Of a stretch of 64,000 nucleotides of DNA, positions 8,894 to 17,940 are shown piece after piece. The stretch spans positions 1 through 64,000 of the forward strand of contig CANNFM010000004.1 in assembly GCA_947503835.1 (NCBI GenBank), given 5' to 3'. How positions within the stretch are numbered: the stretch's first letter is position 1; each line of letters begins with the position of its first letter. Origin of the DNA: an uncultured Aquimarina sp. (lineage in GTDB: Bacteria; Bacteroidota; Bacteroidia; Flavobacteriales; Flavobacteriaceae). Under the pieces are notes generated by a model. The model saw only the letters and a list, made by a program, of their open reading frames with translations. It made no database searches and was not told the DNA's origin. The position numbers were made by a program, and so were the translations under genes.

Positions 8894-10764
8894 TATCTTC
8901 CCATGTAAACTAAAAGCACAGAAATATCACTTGGTGATACACCACTAATTCTTGATGCCTGAGAAATTGTTGCCGGTCTGATTTTAGACATCTTTTCACA
9001 AGCTTCAAATGACAATGATTTCAATTTTGTATAATCGAAATCCTTTGGGATTTTTACATTCTCTAGTCGATTAAGTTTATCAGCATTGTTTTTCTCTTTC
9101 TCTATATACCCAGAATATTTTATTTGAATTTCAGTTTGTTCTAAAACTTCTTTATCCAGGTTATGCTCTTCTATATATGTTTTAACTTTTTCAAAACGCT
9201 TAACATCATCAAGAGTGATTTGTGGTCTCGAAAACAGTTTAAACATTTTACCACTTTGATTAACCGGAGCTGAGTTTTTTGACTCTAAAACGGGATTTGC
9301 CTCTTCTGGCGAAACACTTGTCTCTTTAAAAAACTGCACAAAAGCATTTGCGTCATTTTCCTTCTCTTCCATTCTTCTCAATCTTTCATCAGAAGCCAAA
9401 CCAATTTCATGTGACTTAGGAGTTAATCTAAAATCTGCATTATCCTGTCTTAACAATGTTCTGTATTCTGCTCGAGAGGTAAACATTCGATAAGGTTCTT
9501 CGGTTCCTTTTGTGATTAGGTCATCGATCAACACACCAATATAAGCTTCACTTCTTTTAAGAATAAACTCTTCTTTTTCTTTAACTTTTTGTGCAGCATT
9601 TATTCCTGCCATCAAACCTTGAGAGGCTGCTTCTTCATATCCTGTTGTTCCGTTAATTTGCCCGGCAAAAAACAATCCAGAAATCAGTTTTGTTTCTAGC
9701 GTGTGTGTTAATTGCGTTGGTGGAAAATAATCATACTCGATCGCATAACCCGGTCTGAAGAATTTTACATTTTCAAAACCAACTACAGATTTTAATGCCT
9801 TGAATTGAACATCTTCTGGTAATGAAGTTGAGAATCCATTTACATACACTTCAACTGTATTCCATCCTTCAGGTTCTACAAAAAGTTGATGCCTGTCTTT
9901 ATCTGCAAACCTATTAATCTTATCTTCTATAGACGGACAATATCTCGGCCCTATACTTTTAATTCTTCCATTAAACATTGGAGAACGATCAAAGCCTTCT
10001 CGAAGTAAATCATGAACCTCTGTAGAAGTATGAGTCATGTAACATGATCTTTGTTCCTTGAGTGGTTTTGTTAAATCCGTATAGCTAAATTTTTCAGGAT
10101 TATCATCTCCCGGTTGTTCTATCATTTTTGAAAAATCCAAAGATCTTCCATCCACTCTTGGGGGTGTTCCGGTTTTCATTCTTCCGGCATCAAAACCAAA
10201 ATCTATTAATTGTTCTGTTATTCCTGTTGCAGCTTTTTCTCCAGCACGACCTCCACCAAATTGTTTATCTCCTATATGTATTAACCCATTCAAAAATGTT
10301 CCATTTGTTAATATCACGGTCTTTGATTTTATCTCAATACCGAGTGAAGTTCTTACACCTTTTACTTCGCCATTCTCTACCACAAGACCACTTACCATCT
10401 CTTGATAAAAATCAAGATTAGGGGTTTGTTCTAACAACAATCTCCACTCCTCAGCAAAACGCATTCGATCACTCTGAACTCTTGGGCTCCACATTGCGGG
10501 ACCCTTTGATTTGTTCAACATCTTAAATTGTATTGCTGTGCGATCACTTACAATTCCGCTATAACCTCCAAGCGCATCAATCTCACGAACAATTTGCCCT
10601 TTTGCTATTCCGCCCATTGCCGGATTGCAACTCATTTGCGCAATATTCTGCAAATTCATTGTCACCAACAATGTACTACATCCTAAATTTGCAGCCGAAG
10701 CAGCTGCCTCACTTCCGGCATGCCCAGCACCAACTACAATAACATCATATTCATTTTCAAACAT
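8893..10764 (-). CDS. mnmG: tRNA U34 carboxymethylaminomethyl-modifying enzyme MnmG (GidA)
   Basis: At 623 residues it has full family length. The N-terminal FAD-binding motif VVGAGHAGSEAA is at residues 10-21. The conserved blocks CNPAMGGIAKGQ (about 46), TGTPPRVDGR (about 200) and FFAGQINGTTGYEEAA (about 368) follow, and a C-terminal helical domain ends in the ISQASRISGVSPSDISVLL block. With MnmE and tetrahydrofolate it modifies U34 of tRNAs reading two-fold degenerate codons. The gene follows ybeY on the same strand, with three parS-like sites between them, and overlaps the next gene by one base. The proximity of mnmG and parS is common near replication origins. Confidence 0.97.
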   Translation of the reverse strand: MFENEYDVIVVGAGHAGSEAAASAANLGCSTLLVTMNLQNIAQMSCNPAMGGIAKGQIVREIDALGGYSGIVSDRTAIQFKMLNKSKGPAMWSPRVQSDRMRFAEEWRLLLEQTPNLDFYQEMVSGLVVENGEVKGVRTSLGIEIKSKTVILTNGTFLNGLIHIGDKQFGGGRAGEKAATGITEQLIDFGFDAGRMKTGTPPRVDGRSLDFSKMIEQPGDDNPEKFSYTDLTKPLKEQRSCYMTHTSTEVHDLLREGFDRSPMFNGRIKSIGPRYCPSIEDKINRFADKDRHQLFVEPEGWNTVEVYVNGFSTSLPEDVQFKALKSVVGFENVKFFRPGYAIEYDYFPPTQLTHTLETKLISGLFFAGQINGTTGYEEAASQGLMAGINAAQKVKEKEEFILKRSEAYIGVLIDDLITKGTEEPYRMFTSRAEYRTLLRQDNADFRLTPKSHEIGLASDERLRRMEEKENDANAFVQFFKETSVSPEEANPVLESKNSAPVNQSGKMFKLFSRPQITLDDVKRFEKVKTYIEEHNLDKEVLEQTEIQIKYSGYIEKEKNNADKLNRLENVKIPKDFDYTKLKSLSFEACEKMSKIRPATISQASRISGVSPSDISVLLVYMGR

Positions 10765-10778
10765 AATTTCTATTCAAT

Positions 10779-10794
10779 TGTTCCACGTGGAACA
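10779..10794. promoter_or_regulatory. parS-like centromere site
   Basis: A perfect 16-bp palindrome, TGTTCCACGTGGAACA, 15 bases before the mnmG start. It is the first of three sites spaced 37-39 bases apart. Confidence 0.85.
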
Positions 10795-10814
10795 TTAAAC
10801 TTTTTGAAGTAGAA

Positions 10815-10836
10815 TTTTGTTCCACGTGGAACAAAA
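10815..10836. promoter_or_regulatory. parS-like centromere site, extended palindrome
   Basis: The 16-bp core at 10818-10833 is identical to the neighbouring sites. The symmetry extends through TTTT/AAAA flanks to 22 bases. Confidence 0.85.
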
Positions 10837-10850
10837 CTACATCTATTTTA

Positions 10851-10874
10851 CTATTGTTCCACGTGGAACAATAG
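10851..10874. promoter_or_regulatory. parS-like centromere site inside the ybeY 3' end
   Basis: The 16-bp core is at 10855-10870, with perfect symmetry over all 24 bases. On the minus strand the site encodes the last residues of YbeY (FHVEQ) and its TAG stop. Confidence 0.85.
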
Positions 10875-11270
10875 TAGTTTTTCATCTTCTTTTTGTCTCA
10901 TAAGTATTTCTTCATTGGGCGTTTTATCTTTATAGCCACACAAATGTAAAACACCATGAATCAAAACCCGTCTCATTTCTTCATCGACAGAGACATCAAA
11001 AGTGTTTGCGTTATCAACAACTCTTTCTATAGAAATAAAGATATCACCATGTAGTTGATTGCCGATTGTGTTATCAAAACTTATGATGTCTGTGTAGGTG
11101 TCATGATCTAAAAAATCTTGATTGATTTTGAGTAAATATTTGTCGTCGCAAATAATGAAGTTGATCTCGCCTTCTGTTTTCTCTTCAGACAAAATAACAT
11201 TACCTATCCATGAAATAAGATTTGACTCATCTAACGTTTCTACCTCTGTTTCGTAAAAGAAATTAATCAT
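10851..11270 (-). CDS. ybeY: Endoribonuclease YbeY (16S rRNA maturation)
   Basis: The 139-residue protein carries the family core: DIISFDN near residue 64, LHGDIFIS near residue 74 and the metal-site region RRVLIHGVLHLCGYKDKT near residue 105. The usual third metal ligand (GYDH) is replaced by GYKD; from memory this is normal in Bacteroidota, where Asp may serve. YbeY is needed for 16S rRNA 3' processing and ribosome quality control. The start overlaps the end of the DUF4175 gene by 8 bases, which suggests translational coupling. The last five codons and the stop are formed by a parS-like palindrome, so the terminal HVEQ residues are set by that site. Confidence 0.95.
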   Translation of the reverse strand: MINFFYETEVETLDESNLISWIGNVILSEEKTEGEINFIICDDKYLLKINQDFLDHDTYTDIISFDNTIGNQLHGDIFISIERVVDNANTFDVSVDEEMRRVLIHGVLHLCGYKDKTPNEEILMRQKEDEKLLLFHVEQ

Positions 11271-14200
11271 TGTTCTTTTTAAAATACTCTTGTACTTTTC
11301 GCTTATAATTTTGCCGCAAAGGTAATACTTGTCTGTTTAATATTTCAGTAGTATTGAAAAATTGTTTTGCTTTGTCTAATCTCTCTTTGTTTACATTTTC
11401 AAACAGGGTTTGATTCGTTTTGCTTTCGCGACGTTCTTCCTCTCCTTGCTGCAGCGTTGCATCTTCTAATTTTAAAAGCTCGTGCTTGAGGTCTAACATC
11501 TTGCCCAACGTTTTTTCATTGAAACCCCTCTCCAACAATTCCTGCTCAACTTGCTCCATTCTTTTAAGCAAATCACTTCCGGCGCCCTTGCCTTTTCCGT
11601 CCTTTTTAATTTTATCTGCTAAGGCATTTCTAAGCTCTTGTTGTTGTTTATATATTTCGTACAACTCTCCGTTCATGTCTTCATTTTGCTGCTCAGATTC
11701 TCCTTGTTCACCTTCTCCTTCTCCATTTTTCTTTTGACCTTTTTTACCTTTTTGCTCACCTTCATTTCCGTCTTTTCCCTCACCCTGTTTTCCTTTGTTC
11801 TGCTCTCCTTTCTTTTCACCTTCTTTTTTTCCTTTCTCCATTCCCTTTTCCATTTTGTCATTTAGCTCCTCCTGCTTTTTGATAATGTCCGGTAGCTGAA
11901 ACTCGTTAGAACCACTTTTTCCTTTACCAGATGCAGACATGCTGTTTTGCATTTGATCCAATGACCTGCTCAACAAGTATGCTAAATCATTTGAACCGGT
12001 AATAGTATATTGTTGGTTTGCCGACCCTTGTACGATTTGATTTTCTGCCAACCTCTCAAGTGATTTGTCAATGTTAAATTCTATATCAGTAAGTTTCTTA
12101 GTAACGTCATCTGATATTTGTGGTGTTCGCATTGCAAGAGCATATAGGCTATCATCAATATGAATAAAGTTCTCTCTAAGCACGCTTTGCCTTTTCAACT
12201 TAGAAGAATATATCGGATTGTCAATATCGATCTTCTTAAACTCTTTCATTAAGCCTTCTTGCTCTATAGAAAAATCTACTAAATTGTCCAGAATCTGTCT
12301 TAACATTTGCATGTCTTCTTGCTGCTGTTCACCACCCCCCATTTGCATTTGCATTTTCATTCCGTTACTCATTTGCTTCATTTTTTGGGCAGCACTCTTT
12401 TGGTTCTTTTTCGCTTCTTCTTTGTTTTCTTTTTCTAGATTATCACTTGCGCTTTCTTGTTCTTTTTTAATTTCTTGCTCATCTTGCTTTTTCTGATCTA
12501 AACTCATCGGTTTTTTTAGATCCTCATTTTGCTTTCTAAGCTCGTCCATCTCCTTTTGAAATTTCTCAAATTCTTTATTTAATTCCTCCTGCTTTTCTTT
12601 ACTGTTTTCTTCTCCATCCTTTTCAGACAACTCTTCTTGTTTCTCAGATAAATCTTCTAATTTCTCTACAAGCTTTTCATGTTTTTCTATCACATAAAAC
12701 CTCTTGGTAAGCTCTAAAAGTTGTTCCAGATTCTTCTTTATATTTTTATTTTCTTTACTAAGTTCTTCCAATTTTTTGGTCAATTCTTCTTTTTGAATTT
12801 TATCAGCAAGCTTTTTAATCTCGTCTAAAAGTTTTTCGTTTTTCTTAAGTCGCTCTTCATTTCTTTCTAATCTTTCTTTAAGAGCATCCTTAAAAGGTTC
12901 CTCTTTTTTTTCTTCAAATTGATTCAGATTTTCCTTTAACTTTTTAGAAAAATCCTGCATCATTTTTTCTTGTTGCTTTTGGCGATTCAAAAAATCTTCT
13001 AGCTTTTTCTTATCATTAAAATTAAGTTGCTTCTTCTCTTTTTGAACCTTACTTAGGCTCTTTAATTCCTCTTCTTGCTGCTTAAATTTATCAAGTGATT
13101 TATTTAAACCCGATATAGTTTCATTTTGTCTTTGCAAAAGTTTATTCTCTTGTTCTTCTTGAGTTAACATTCTAAAATTGAAAACCTGGCTTTTTGTACT
13201 CTTATAGTTATGAATAACATCATTATCAAAAACTTCAAAATAAAACTCATAATCCACACCACTTTGCAATTCTAATTGGTCCGGAAATGCATAAATAAAT
13301 TCATCAAACGTTGCTTGGTTTACTGGTAATTTTTTTATTCTTTTGTCTTCAGAATTACTGATAGGATAATACACCAGTCTTAATTTACTTAATCCGTAAT
13401 CATCACTAATTCTTCCGAAAAAATAAATAGTTTGATTGTCTATAGAATCCTTTTCAGATTTTAAATTCAACTCAGGATATTGATCCTTGATTACATTAAG
13501 GTTAAATGATAAATTATCGTAATCTTTTACATTCTTGTTCGATGTTGTAATCTCATAATCCCAATTAGAGTAAATGTTTGTTTTGTAAGAAAATTCTGTA
13601 TTTTTTTGAGTTAAAGCAATTATAGAATCTTTAGTCCTTAGTTCTACTTTGTCTGTATTTCTGGTGTTTACTAACCAAGTAACTTTTGTTCCTTCGGGTA
13701 TGGTTGCATTACCAGAACTTTTTACGATTTCGTCCTTTTTCCTGGTATACCCCGGGTAATCTAAGTTCATTTCGAAATCTAACAATGCAGGAATTGGTAC
13801 CACAGAAAGTTGATAAGGAATAGAACTAACGTCATTTGCGTTTATAATAAACTCTAATGACTCTCTGGGCTGGTTAAACACATATTCAAACTCTCCTACA
13901 CCCACACTTTTTAAAAAATAGACTTCATTATTATAGGTAATGGTGGCATTCTCTGGCAACAGCTCTCCTGCCGTTCGTACTTTAAGAATAAAGTCTTTAT
14001 TTTCATACGCATTCAAGTCCTTATTCACTATAAAAAACTGAAAAGGCGCTGGTGGTTCATAGGCAACCTTATAATTAACCACCCTATTATAGCTATCCGA
14101 AATCCAACTTGTTTTATTGAAAATAAAAAGCACAGCAAATATGATGACAGGCACTGCTGCATATTTCAAATACTTTATGTTCTTCTTAAAATTGATTGCA

Positions 14201-14625
14201 AGCCTAAAGGGCACGGGCTTTAATTCTTTCGATTTTTGTTCAATACCTGCTAAAAGCAAAGAAGAAGAGTCTTCGTTTTCGCTCAATTGCAAAAGATTCA
14301 ATAACTTGTCATTAACTTCGGCAAAATGATCTCCTATAATTCTTGATGCTCTTTTGTAATCGATTCCCTTTGCCAACTGTAAAAGTTTTGCAATGGGGAT
14401 GGCAATAAACCGAACAAATAAACCTGTTTCTACAACAATAAACAACCAAAATAAAATGGTTCTTCCCACTCTGCTAAGCCATAAAAAATTTTCTATTAAA
14501 AGAGTAATTAAAAAATACAACACCCCGATTGCAAAGAATAGTATTCCTCCTTTAATTAACTCATTGATATAATATTTCTTAATAAACCTTTGAAGTTCAT
14601 TTTTTATAAACTCAAAATTATCCAT
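11263..14625 (-). CDS. DUF4175 family large membrane protein
   Basis: The 1120-residue protein has membrane helices at about residues 22-42, 55-78 and 155-172, then an extracytoplasmic beta-rich part (about 180-490). A very long Lys/Glu/Gln-rich coiled coil follows (about 490-800), with a Met/Gln patch near residue 755 (KMQMQMGGGEQQQ). After that come helices with SLDQMQNSMSASGKGKSGS, a Gly/Lys/Glu-rich low-complexity stretch (about 915-985) and a final helical part. This architecture matches DUF4175 proteins, which in flavobacteria sit just before ybeY and mnmG. The function is unknown, and a role in envelope organisation is only a guess. Divergent from gltX. Confidence 0.85.
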   Translation of the reverse strand: MDNFEFIKNELQRFIKKYYINELIKGGILFFAIGVLYFLITLLIENFLWLSRVGRTILFWLFIVVETGLFVRFIAIPIAKLLQLAKGIDYKRASRIIGDHFAEVNDKLLNLLQLSENEDSSSLLLAGIEQKSKELKPVPFRLAINFKKNIKYLKYAAVPVIIFAVLFIFNKTSWISDSYNRVVNYKVAYEPPAPFQFFIVNKDLNAYENKDFILKVRTAGELLPENATITYNNEVYFLKSVGVGEFEYVFNQPRESLEFIINANDVSSIPYQLSVVPIPALLDFEMNLDYPGYTRKKDEIVKSSGNATIPEGTKVTWLVNTRNTDKVELRTKDSIIALTQKNTEFSYKTNIYSNWDYEITTSNKNVKDYDNLSFNLNVIKDQYPELNLKSEKDSIDNQTIYFFGRISDDYGLSKLRLVYYPISNSEDKRIKKLPVNQATFDEFIYAFPDQLELQSGVDYEFYFEVFDNDVIHNYKSTKSQVFNFRMLTQEEQENKLLQRQNETISGLNKSLDKFKQQEEELKSLSKVQKEKKQLNFNDKKKLEDFLNRQKQQEKMMQDFSKKLKENLNQFEEKKEEPFKDALKERLERNEERLKKNEKLLDEIKKLADKIQKEELTKKLEELSKENKNIKKNLEQLLELTKRFYVIEKHEKLVEKLEDLSEKQEELSEKDGEENSKEKQEELNKEFEKFQKEMDELRKQNEDLKKPMSLDQKKQDEQEIKKEQESASDNLEKENKEEAKKNQKSAAQKMKQMSNGMKMQMQMGGGEQQQEDMQMLRQILDNLVDFSIEQEGLMKEFKKIDIDNPIYSSKLKRQSVLRENFIHIDDSLYALAMRTPQISDDVTKKLTDIEFNIDKSLERLAENQIVQGSANQQYTITGSNDLAYLLSRSLDQMQNSMSASGKGKSGSNEFQLPDIIKKQEELNDKMEKGMEKGKKEGEKKGEQNKGKQGEGKDGNEGEQKGKKGQKKNGEGEGEQGESEQQNEDMNGELYEIYKQQQELRNALADKIKKDGKGKGAGSDLLKRMEQVEQELLERGFNEKTLGKMLDLKHELLKLEDATLQQGEEERRESKTNQTLFENVNKERLDKAKQFFNTTEILNRQVLPLRQNYKRKVQEYFKKNND

Positions 14626-14780
14626 AACTGGCCTTTATTTTTTCATCAACCTCTAAAACTACAATTTTATTTCCAATAGAATTGTTATATTTATTATAAT
14701 TCAAGGTGTTGCCCCTCAATTGCTTATTAAAAATTAACAGCTTATACACCATAATCATTTTTATAGCATATATAAGATTG

Positions 14781-14788
14781 TATCTTTG
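14781..14788 (+). promoter_or_regulatory. -7 element (TATCTTTG) of gltX
   Basis: It exactly fits TAnnTTTG and lies 43 bases before the gltX ATG in the divergent gltX/DUF4175 spacer. No clean -33 TTG is visible. Confidence 0.6.
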
Positions 14789-14831
14789 TCGTCTATTTTT
14801 CAAAACTTTTTAAAAAGTTAAACACATCATC

Positions 14832-16343
14832 ATGGCCAACAACATTAGGGTACGCTTTGCGCCTAGTCCTACCGGACCTTTACATATAGGGGGAGTAAGA
14901 ACAGCTTTATTTAATTATCTTTTTGCGAAAAAACACAAGGGTACATTTGTGCTAAGGATAGAAGATACTGATCAAAATAGATATGTAGAAGGTGCCGAAG
15001 AATATATCAAAAACGCATTAGATTGGTGCAATATTCCGTTTGATGAAGGACCTGGAAAAGATGGAGGTTTTGGCCCTTATCGTCAAAGTGAACGCAAACA
15101 TTTATACAAAGAATACGCCGACCAATTAATTAAAACTGGTTTTGCGTATTATGCTTTTGATACTGCCGAAGCACTAGACGCCCATAGAAAAGACCATGAG
15201 GCGAAAGGAAAAACATTTATTTATAACTGGCACAACAGAGAAAAATTAAACAACTCTTTATCTCTTACCCCAAAAGAAGTTGAAGACAAATTGAACTCCG
15301 ACAGTCCTTTTGTAATTCGATTTAAATCACCCAAAGATGAAATTTTATACCTTACAGATGAAATTAGAGGTGAAATAAAAATTGACACCAACACACTTGA
15401 CGATAAAATATTGTTTAAAAGTGACGGGATGCCTACCTATCACCTCGCAAACATAGTTGATGATCACCTAATGGAAATTACTCATGTGATTCGTGGTGAA
15501 GAATGGTTGCCTTCTCTTGCTTTACACATTTTATTATATCGTGCCTTGGGTTGGGATTCGCCAACATTTGCCCATTTACCTCTGATTTTGAAGCCTGTTG
15601 GAAAAGGAAAATTAAGTAAAAGAGATGGAGACAAAATGGGGTTTCCTGTTTTTCCGTTACAGTGGACAGACCCAAAAACTGGCGATATCTCATCAGGATA
15701 TAAAGAAGATGGATACCTTCCGGAAGCTGTAATAAACATGTTGGCTTTTTTAGGTTGGAATCCTGGAACAGAACAAGAGCTGTTTTCTTTAAAGGAGCTG
15801 ATACATGAGTTCGACTTAAAACGAGTAAACAAGGCTGGTGCAAAATTTGATCCAGAAAAAACCAAATGGTTTCAGCAACAGCATTTACAAAAAACAGATT
15901 CTGAAATCATATCAAAACAATTTGAAACATTACTTTCTGAGAAAAAAATATCGACCTCTTTACCCATTCAAACGATTGTTGATTCTGTAAAAGAACGTGC
16001 AACTTTTGTTAAAGATTTATGGGCTCTAAGTCATTTCTACTTTTTGTCACCAAGCGAATATGATGAAAAATCTGTAAAAAAAGCATGGAAAGAAAACACT
16101 TCAAGTTTAATGTATGAACTAACAAAAATACTTTTAGACATTACAGATTTTTCTGCAGATACTATTTCGAGTATTGTAAAAGGTTGGATTACCGGTAAGG
16201 AAATAGGCTTTGGTAAAATTATGATGCCTTTGCGTATTGCCCTGGTCGGTTCTCTTCAGGGTCCAGATTTGTTTGAAATAGCATCCATGATCGGTAAAGA
16301 AGAAACCCTAAAACGAATCGAAAATGCAATTGAAAAAAATTAA
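14832..16343 (+). CDS. gltX: Glutamate--tRNA ligase
   Basis: The 503-residue class I synthetase charges tRNA-Glu. It has the HIGH-type motif in PSPTGPLHIGGVRTALFN at residues 11-28, FVLRIEDTDQNR near residue 39, and the KMSKS-type motif GKGKLSKRDG near residue 258, followed by the C-terminal helical anticodon-binding region. It is a single-gene unit with its own -7 element and a terminator at 16369-16404. A glutaminyl-tRNA synthetase gene is present at 18548, so this enzyme is expected to be the discriminating form, although Gln misacylation cannot be judged from the sequence. Confidence 0.97.
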   Translation: MANNIRVRFAPSPTGPLHIGGVRTALFNYLFAKKHKGTFVLRIEDTDQNRYVEGAEEYIKNALDWCNIPFDEGPGKDGGFGPYRQSERKHLYKEYADQLIKTGFAYYAFDTAEALDAHRKDHEAKGKTFIYNWHNREKLNNSLSLTPKEVEDKLNSDSPFVIRFKSPKDEILYLTDEIRGEIKIDTNTLDDKILFKSDGMPTYHLANIVDDHLMEITHVIRGEEWLPSLALHILLYRALGWDSPTFAHLPLILKPVGKGKLSKRDGDKMGFPVFPLQWTDPKTGDISSGYKEDGYLPEAVINMLAFLGWNPGTEQELFSLKELIHEFDLKRVNKAGAKFDPEKTKWFQQQHLQKTDSEIISKQFETLLSEKKISTSLPIQTIVDSVKERATFVKDLWALSHFYFLSPSEYDEKSVKKAWKENTSSLMYELTKILLDITDFSADTISSIVKGWITGKEIGFGKIMMPLRIALVGSLQGPDLFEIASMIGKEETLKRIENAIEKN

Positions 16344-16368
16344 TACTTCCTACTAATTCAAAAAACAA

Positions 16369-16404
16369 AAAATAGCACTACTCTGTTTTGAGCAGTGCTA
16401 TTTT
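16369..16404 (+). terminator. Terminator of gltX
   Basis: The stem AATAGCACTACTC/GAGCAGTGCTATT has one mismatch and a 6-nt loop. It is flanked by A-rich and T-rich DNA and lies about 25 bases past the gltX stop. Confidence 0.8.
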
Positions 16405-16474
16405 GATACTTAAACTGTAACTTTTCTTTAAAAATTAGTACTGATAAAGTAACCGCATCTTAAATTTATCAACT

Positions 16475-16642
16475 ATGTCAAAAGAATTTAAAGTAGTTAG
16501 AGTGACTCATAATTGGTCTTCAGAAAAGCTAAGAATCAAAATGGAAGAAACACTAAACAAGCTTTCAAAAGCTGGTTGGGACGTTGTTTCTATATCAATT
16601 TTAGCCAATACCTATACGGCTATGATAACTCTTTCAAAATAA
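16475..16642 (+). CDS. DUF4177-like 55-residue protein
   Basis: This short gene starts MSKEFKVVRVTHNWSSEK and ends in ITLSK. The pattern of an opening EFKVVRV strand, a helix with METLNKLSKAGWDVVSIS and a closing strand matches DUF4177, a small family of about 50-60 residues with the conserved core GWELVSV. Its function is unknown. It lies alone between the gltX terminator and the SPFH gene, 63 bases from the latter's ATG, and could be co-transcribed with it. Confidence 0.7.
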   Translation: MSKEFKVVRVTHNWSSEKLRIKMEETLNKLSKAGWDVVSISILANTYTAMITLSK

Positions 16643-16705
16643 AGCGGATCATTTACAATTAATTAGTACATTCATTTCATTTATTAACTTATAAACAAAA
16701 AAACA

Positions 16706-17650
16706 ATGGGCTTTTATTTAATACCACTATTTATATTTGGGTTTTTTATCCTAATATCGGGAATATTTACTGTGAGGCAACAAACTTCTGCCATCGTAGA
16801 ACGCTTTGGTAAATTTTTGAGTATACGCAACTCTGGATTACATTTTAAAATTCCTGTATTTGATCGCATCGTCGGGCGTATTAATCTCAAAATTCAACAA
16901 CTCGATGTGCTTGTAGAAACCAAAACGAAAGATGATGTTTTTGTTCGTCTTAAAATTTCTGTTCAATTTCAGGTACTAAAAGAAAAGGTTTATGATGCTT
17001 TCTATAAATTAGAAAATCCACATGATCAGATTACCTCTTATGTTTTTGATGTTGTTCGCGCAGAGGTTCCAAAAATGAAACTAGATGATGTTTTTGAGCG
17101 AAAAGACGATGTTGCTATTGCTGTAAAACAAGAATTGAATGAAGCCATGATAAACTATGGATATGATATCATAAAAACCCTGGTTACAGATATTGATCCA
17201 GATTCACAAGTGAAGGAAGCTATGAATCGTATTAACGCCGCAGAGCGCGAAAAAGTTGCTGCAGAATATGAAGCTGAAGCCGAAAGAATTAAAATTGTTG
17301 CCAAAGCTCGTGCTGAAGCTGAAAGTAAAAGATTACAAGGACAAGGTATCGCCGATCAACGTCGTGAAATTGCCAGAGGTCTTGAAGAAAGTGTAGATGT
17401 ACTAAACAATGTAGGTATAAATTCTCAAGAAGCTTCTGCTCTAATTGTTGTAACACAACATTATGATACTTTACAATCTATAGGAGAAGAAACTAACAGT
17501 AATTTAATACTCTTACCCAACTCTCCTCAAGCCGGAAGTGATATGTTGAATAATATGATTGCATCCTTTACGGCTTCAAACCAAATTGGAGAAGAGATGA
17601 AAAAACAAAATCTTAAAAAGGGTCTTGGTAAAAAACCAGACAACAAATAA
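16706..17650 (+). CDS. SPFH/Band 7 membrane protein (stomatin-like)
   Basis: The 314-residue protein has one N-terminal membrane helix (residues about 3-22), the SPFH domain at about 25-180 (RQQTSAIVERFGKFLSIRNSG, GLHFKIPVFDRI), and a coiled coil rich in Ala, Glu and Arg at about 180-235 (NAAEREKVAAEYEAEAERI), as in stomatin, prohibitin and QmcA proteins. These form oligomeric membrane microdomain scaffolds and often modulate proteases. There is no NfeD partner next to it. It is closed by a clear terminator at 17670-17706. Confidence 0.9.
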   Translation: MGFYLIPLFIFGFFILISGIFTVRQQTSAIVERFGKFLSIRNSGLHFKIPVFDRIVGRINLKIQQLDVLVETKTKDDVFVRLKISVQFQVLKEKVYDAFYKLENPHDQITSYVFDVVRAEVPKMKLDDVFERKDDVAIAVKQELNEAMINYGYDIIKTLVTDIDPDSQVKEAMNRINAAEREKVAAEYEAEAERIKIVAKARAEAESKRLQGQGIADQRREIARGLEESVDVLNNVGINSQEASALIVVTQHYDTLQSIGEETNSNLILLPNSPQAGSDMLNNMIASFTASNQIGEEMKKQNLKKGLGKKPDNK

Positions 17651-17669
17651 TAAAAATTGATATTTAATC

Positions 17670-17706
17670 AAAACCCGATCATTAAACTTGATCGGGTTTT
17701 TTCTTT
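17670..17706 (+). terminator. Terminator of SPFH gene
   Basis: A 12-bp perfect stem with AAAACCCGATCA arms and a 7-nt loop, ending in a T-run, 19 bases after the stop. Confidence 0.9.
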
Positions 17707-17940
17707 CTAGGTTTTTAATATCACAAATAATCGAAAAACACTTATTTTTCAAAAAAACGCAAAATTAAACGTTCTAATGACAAGTAATTTGAATTAATGT
17801 TAGATTATATTATTAATTATTTTTATGCTCTTAAAAAACACTTAACAAAGCCGTTTATTATAGTTAAAATTTATCATTCCCTTGTGTACATAAAGAACAC
17901 TTATGTTTAAAATCGTTATCTTTACAAAAAAGTCAGTCCC

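Noticed and set aside
11638..12496. Open frames opposite the DUF4175 gene
   Set aside because: They arise from the Lys/Glu-rich codon bias of the real gene and encode Phe/Leu/Ser-rich noise.
15478..15865. Minus-strand open frames inside gltX
   Set aside because: They lie wholly within a conserved synthetase gene on the other strand and show no protein features.
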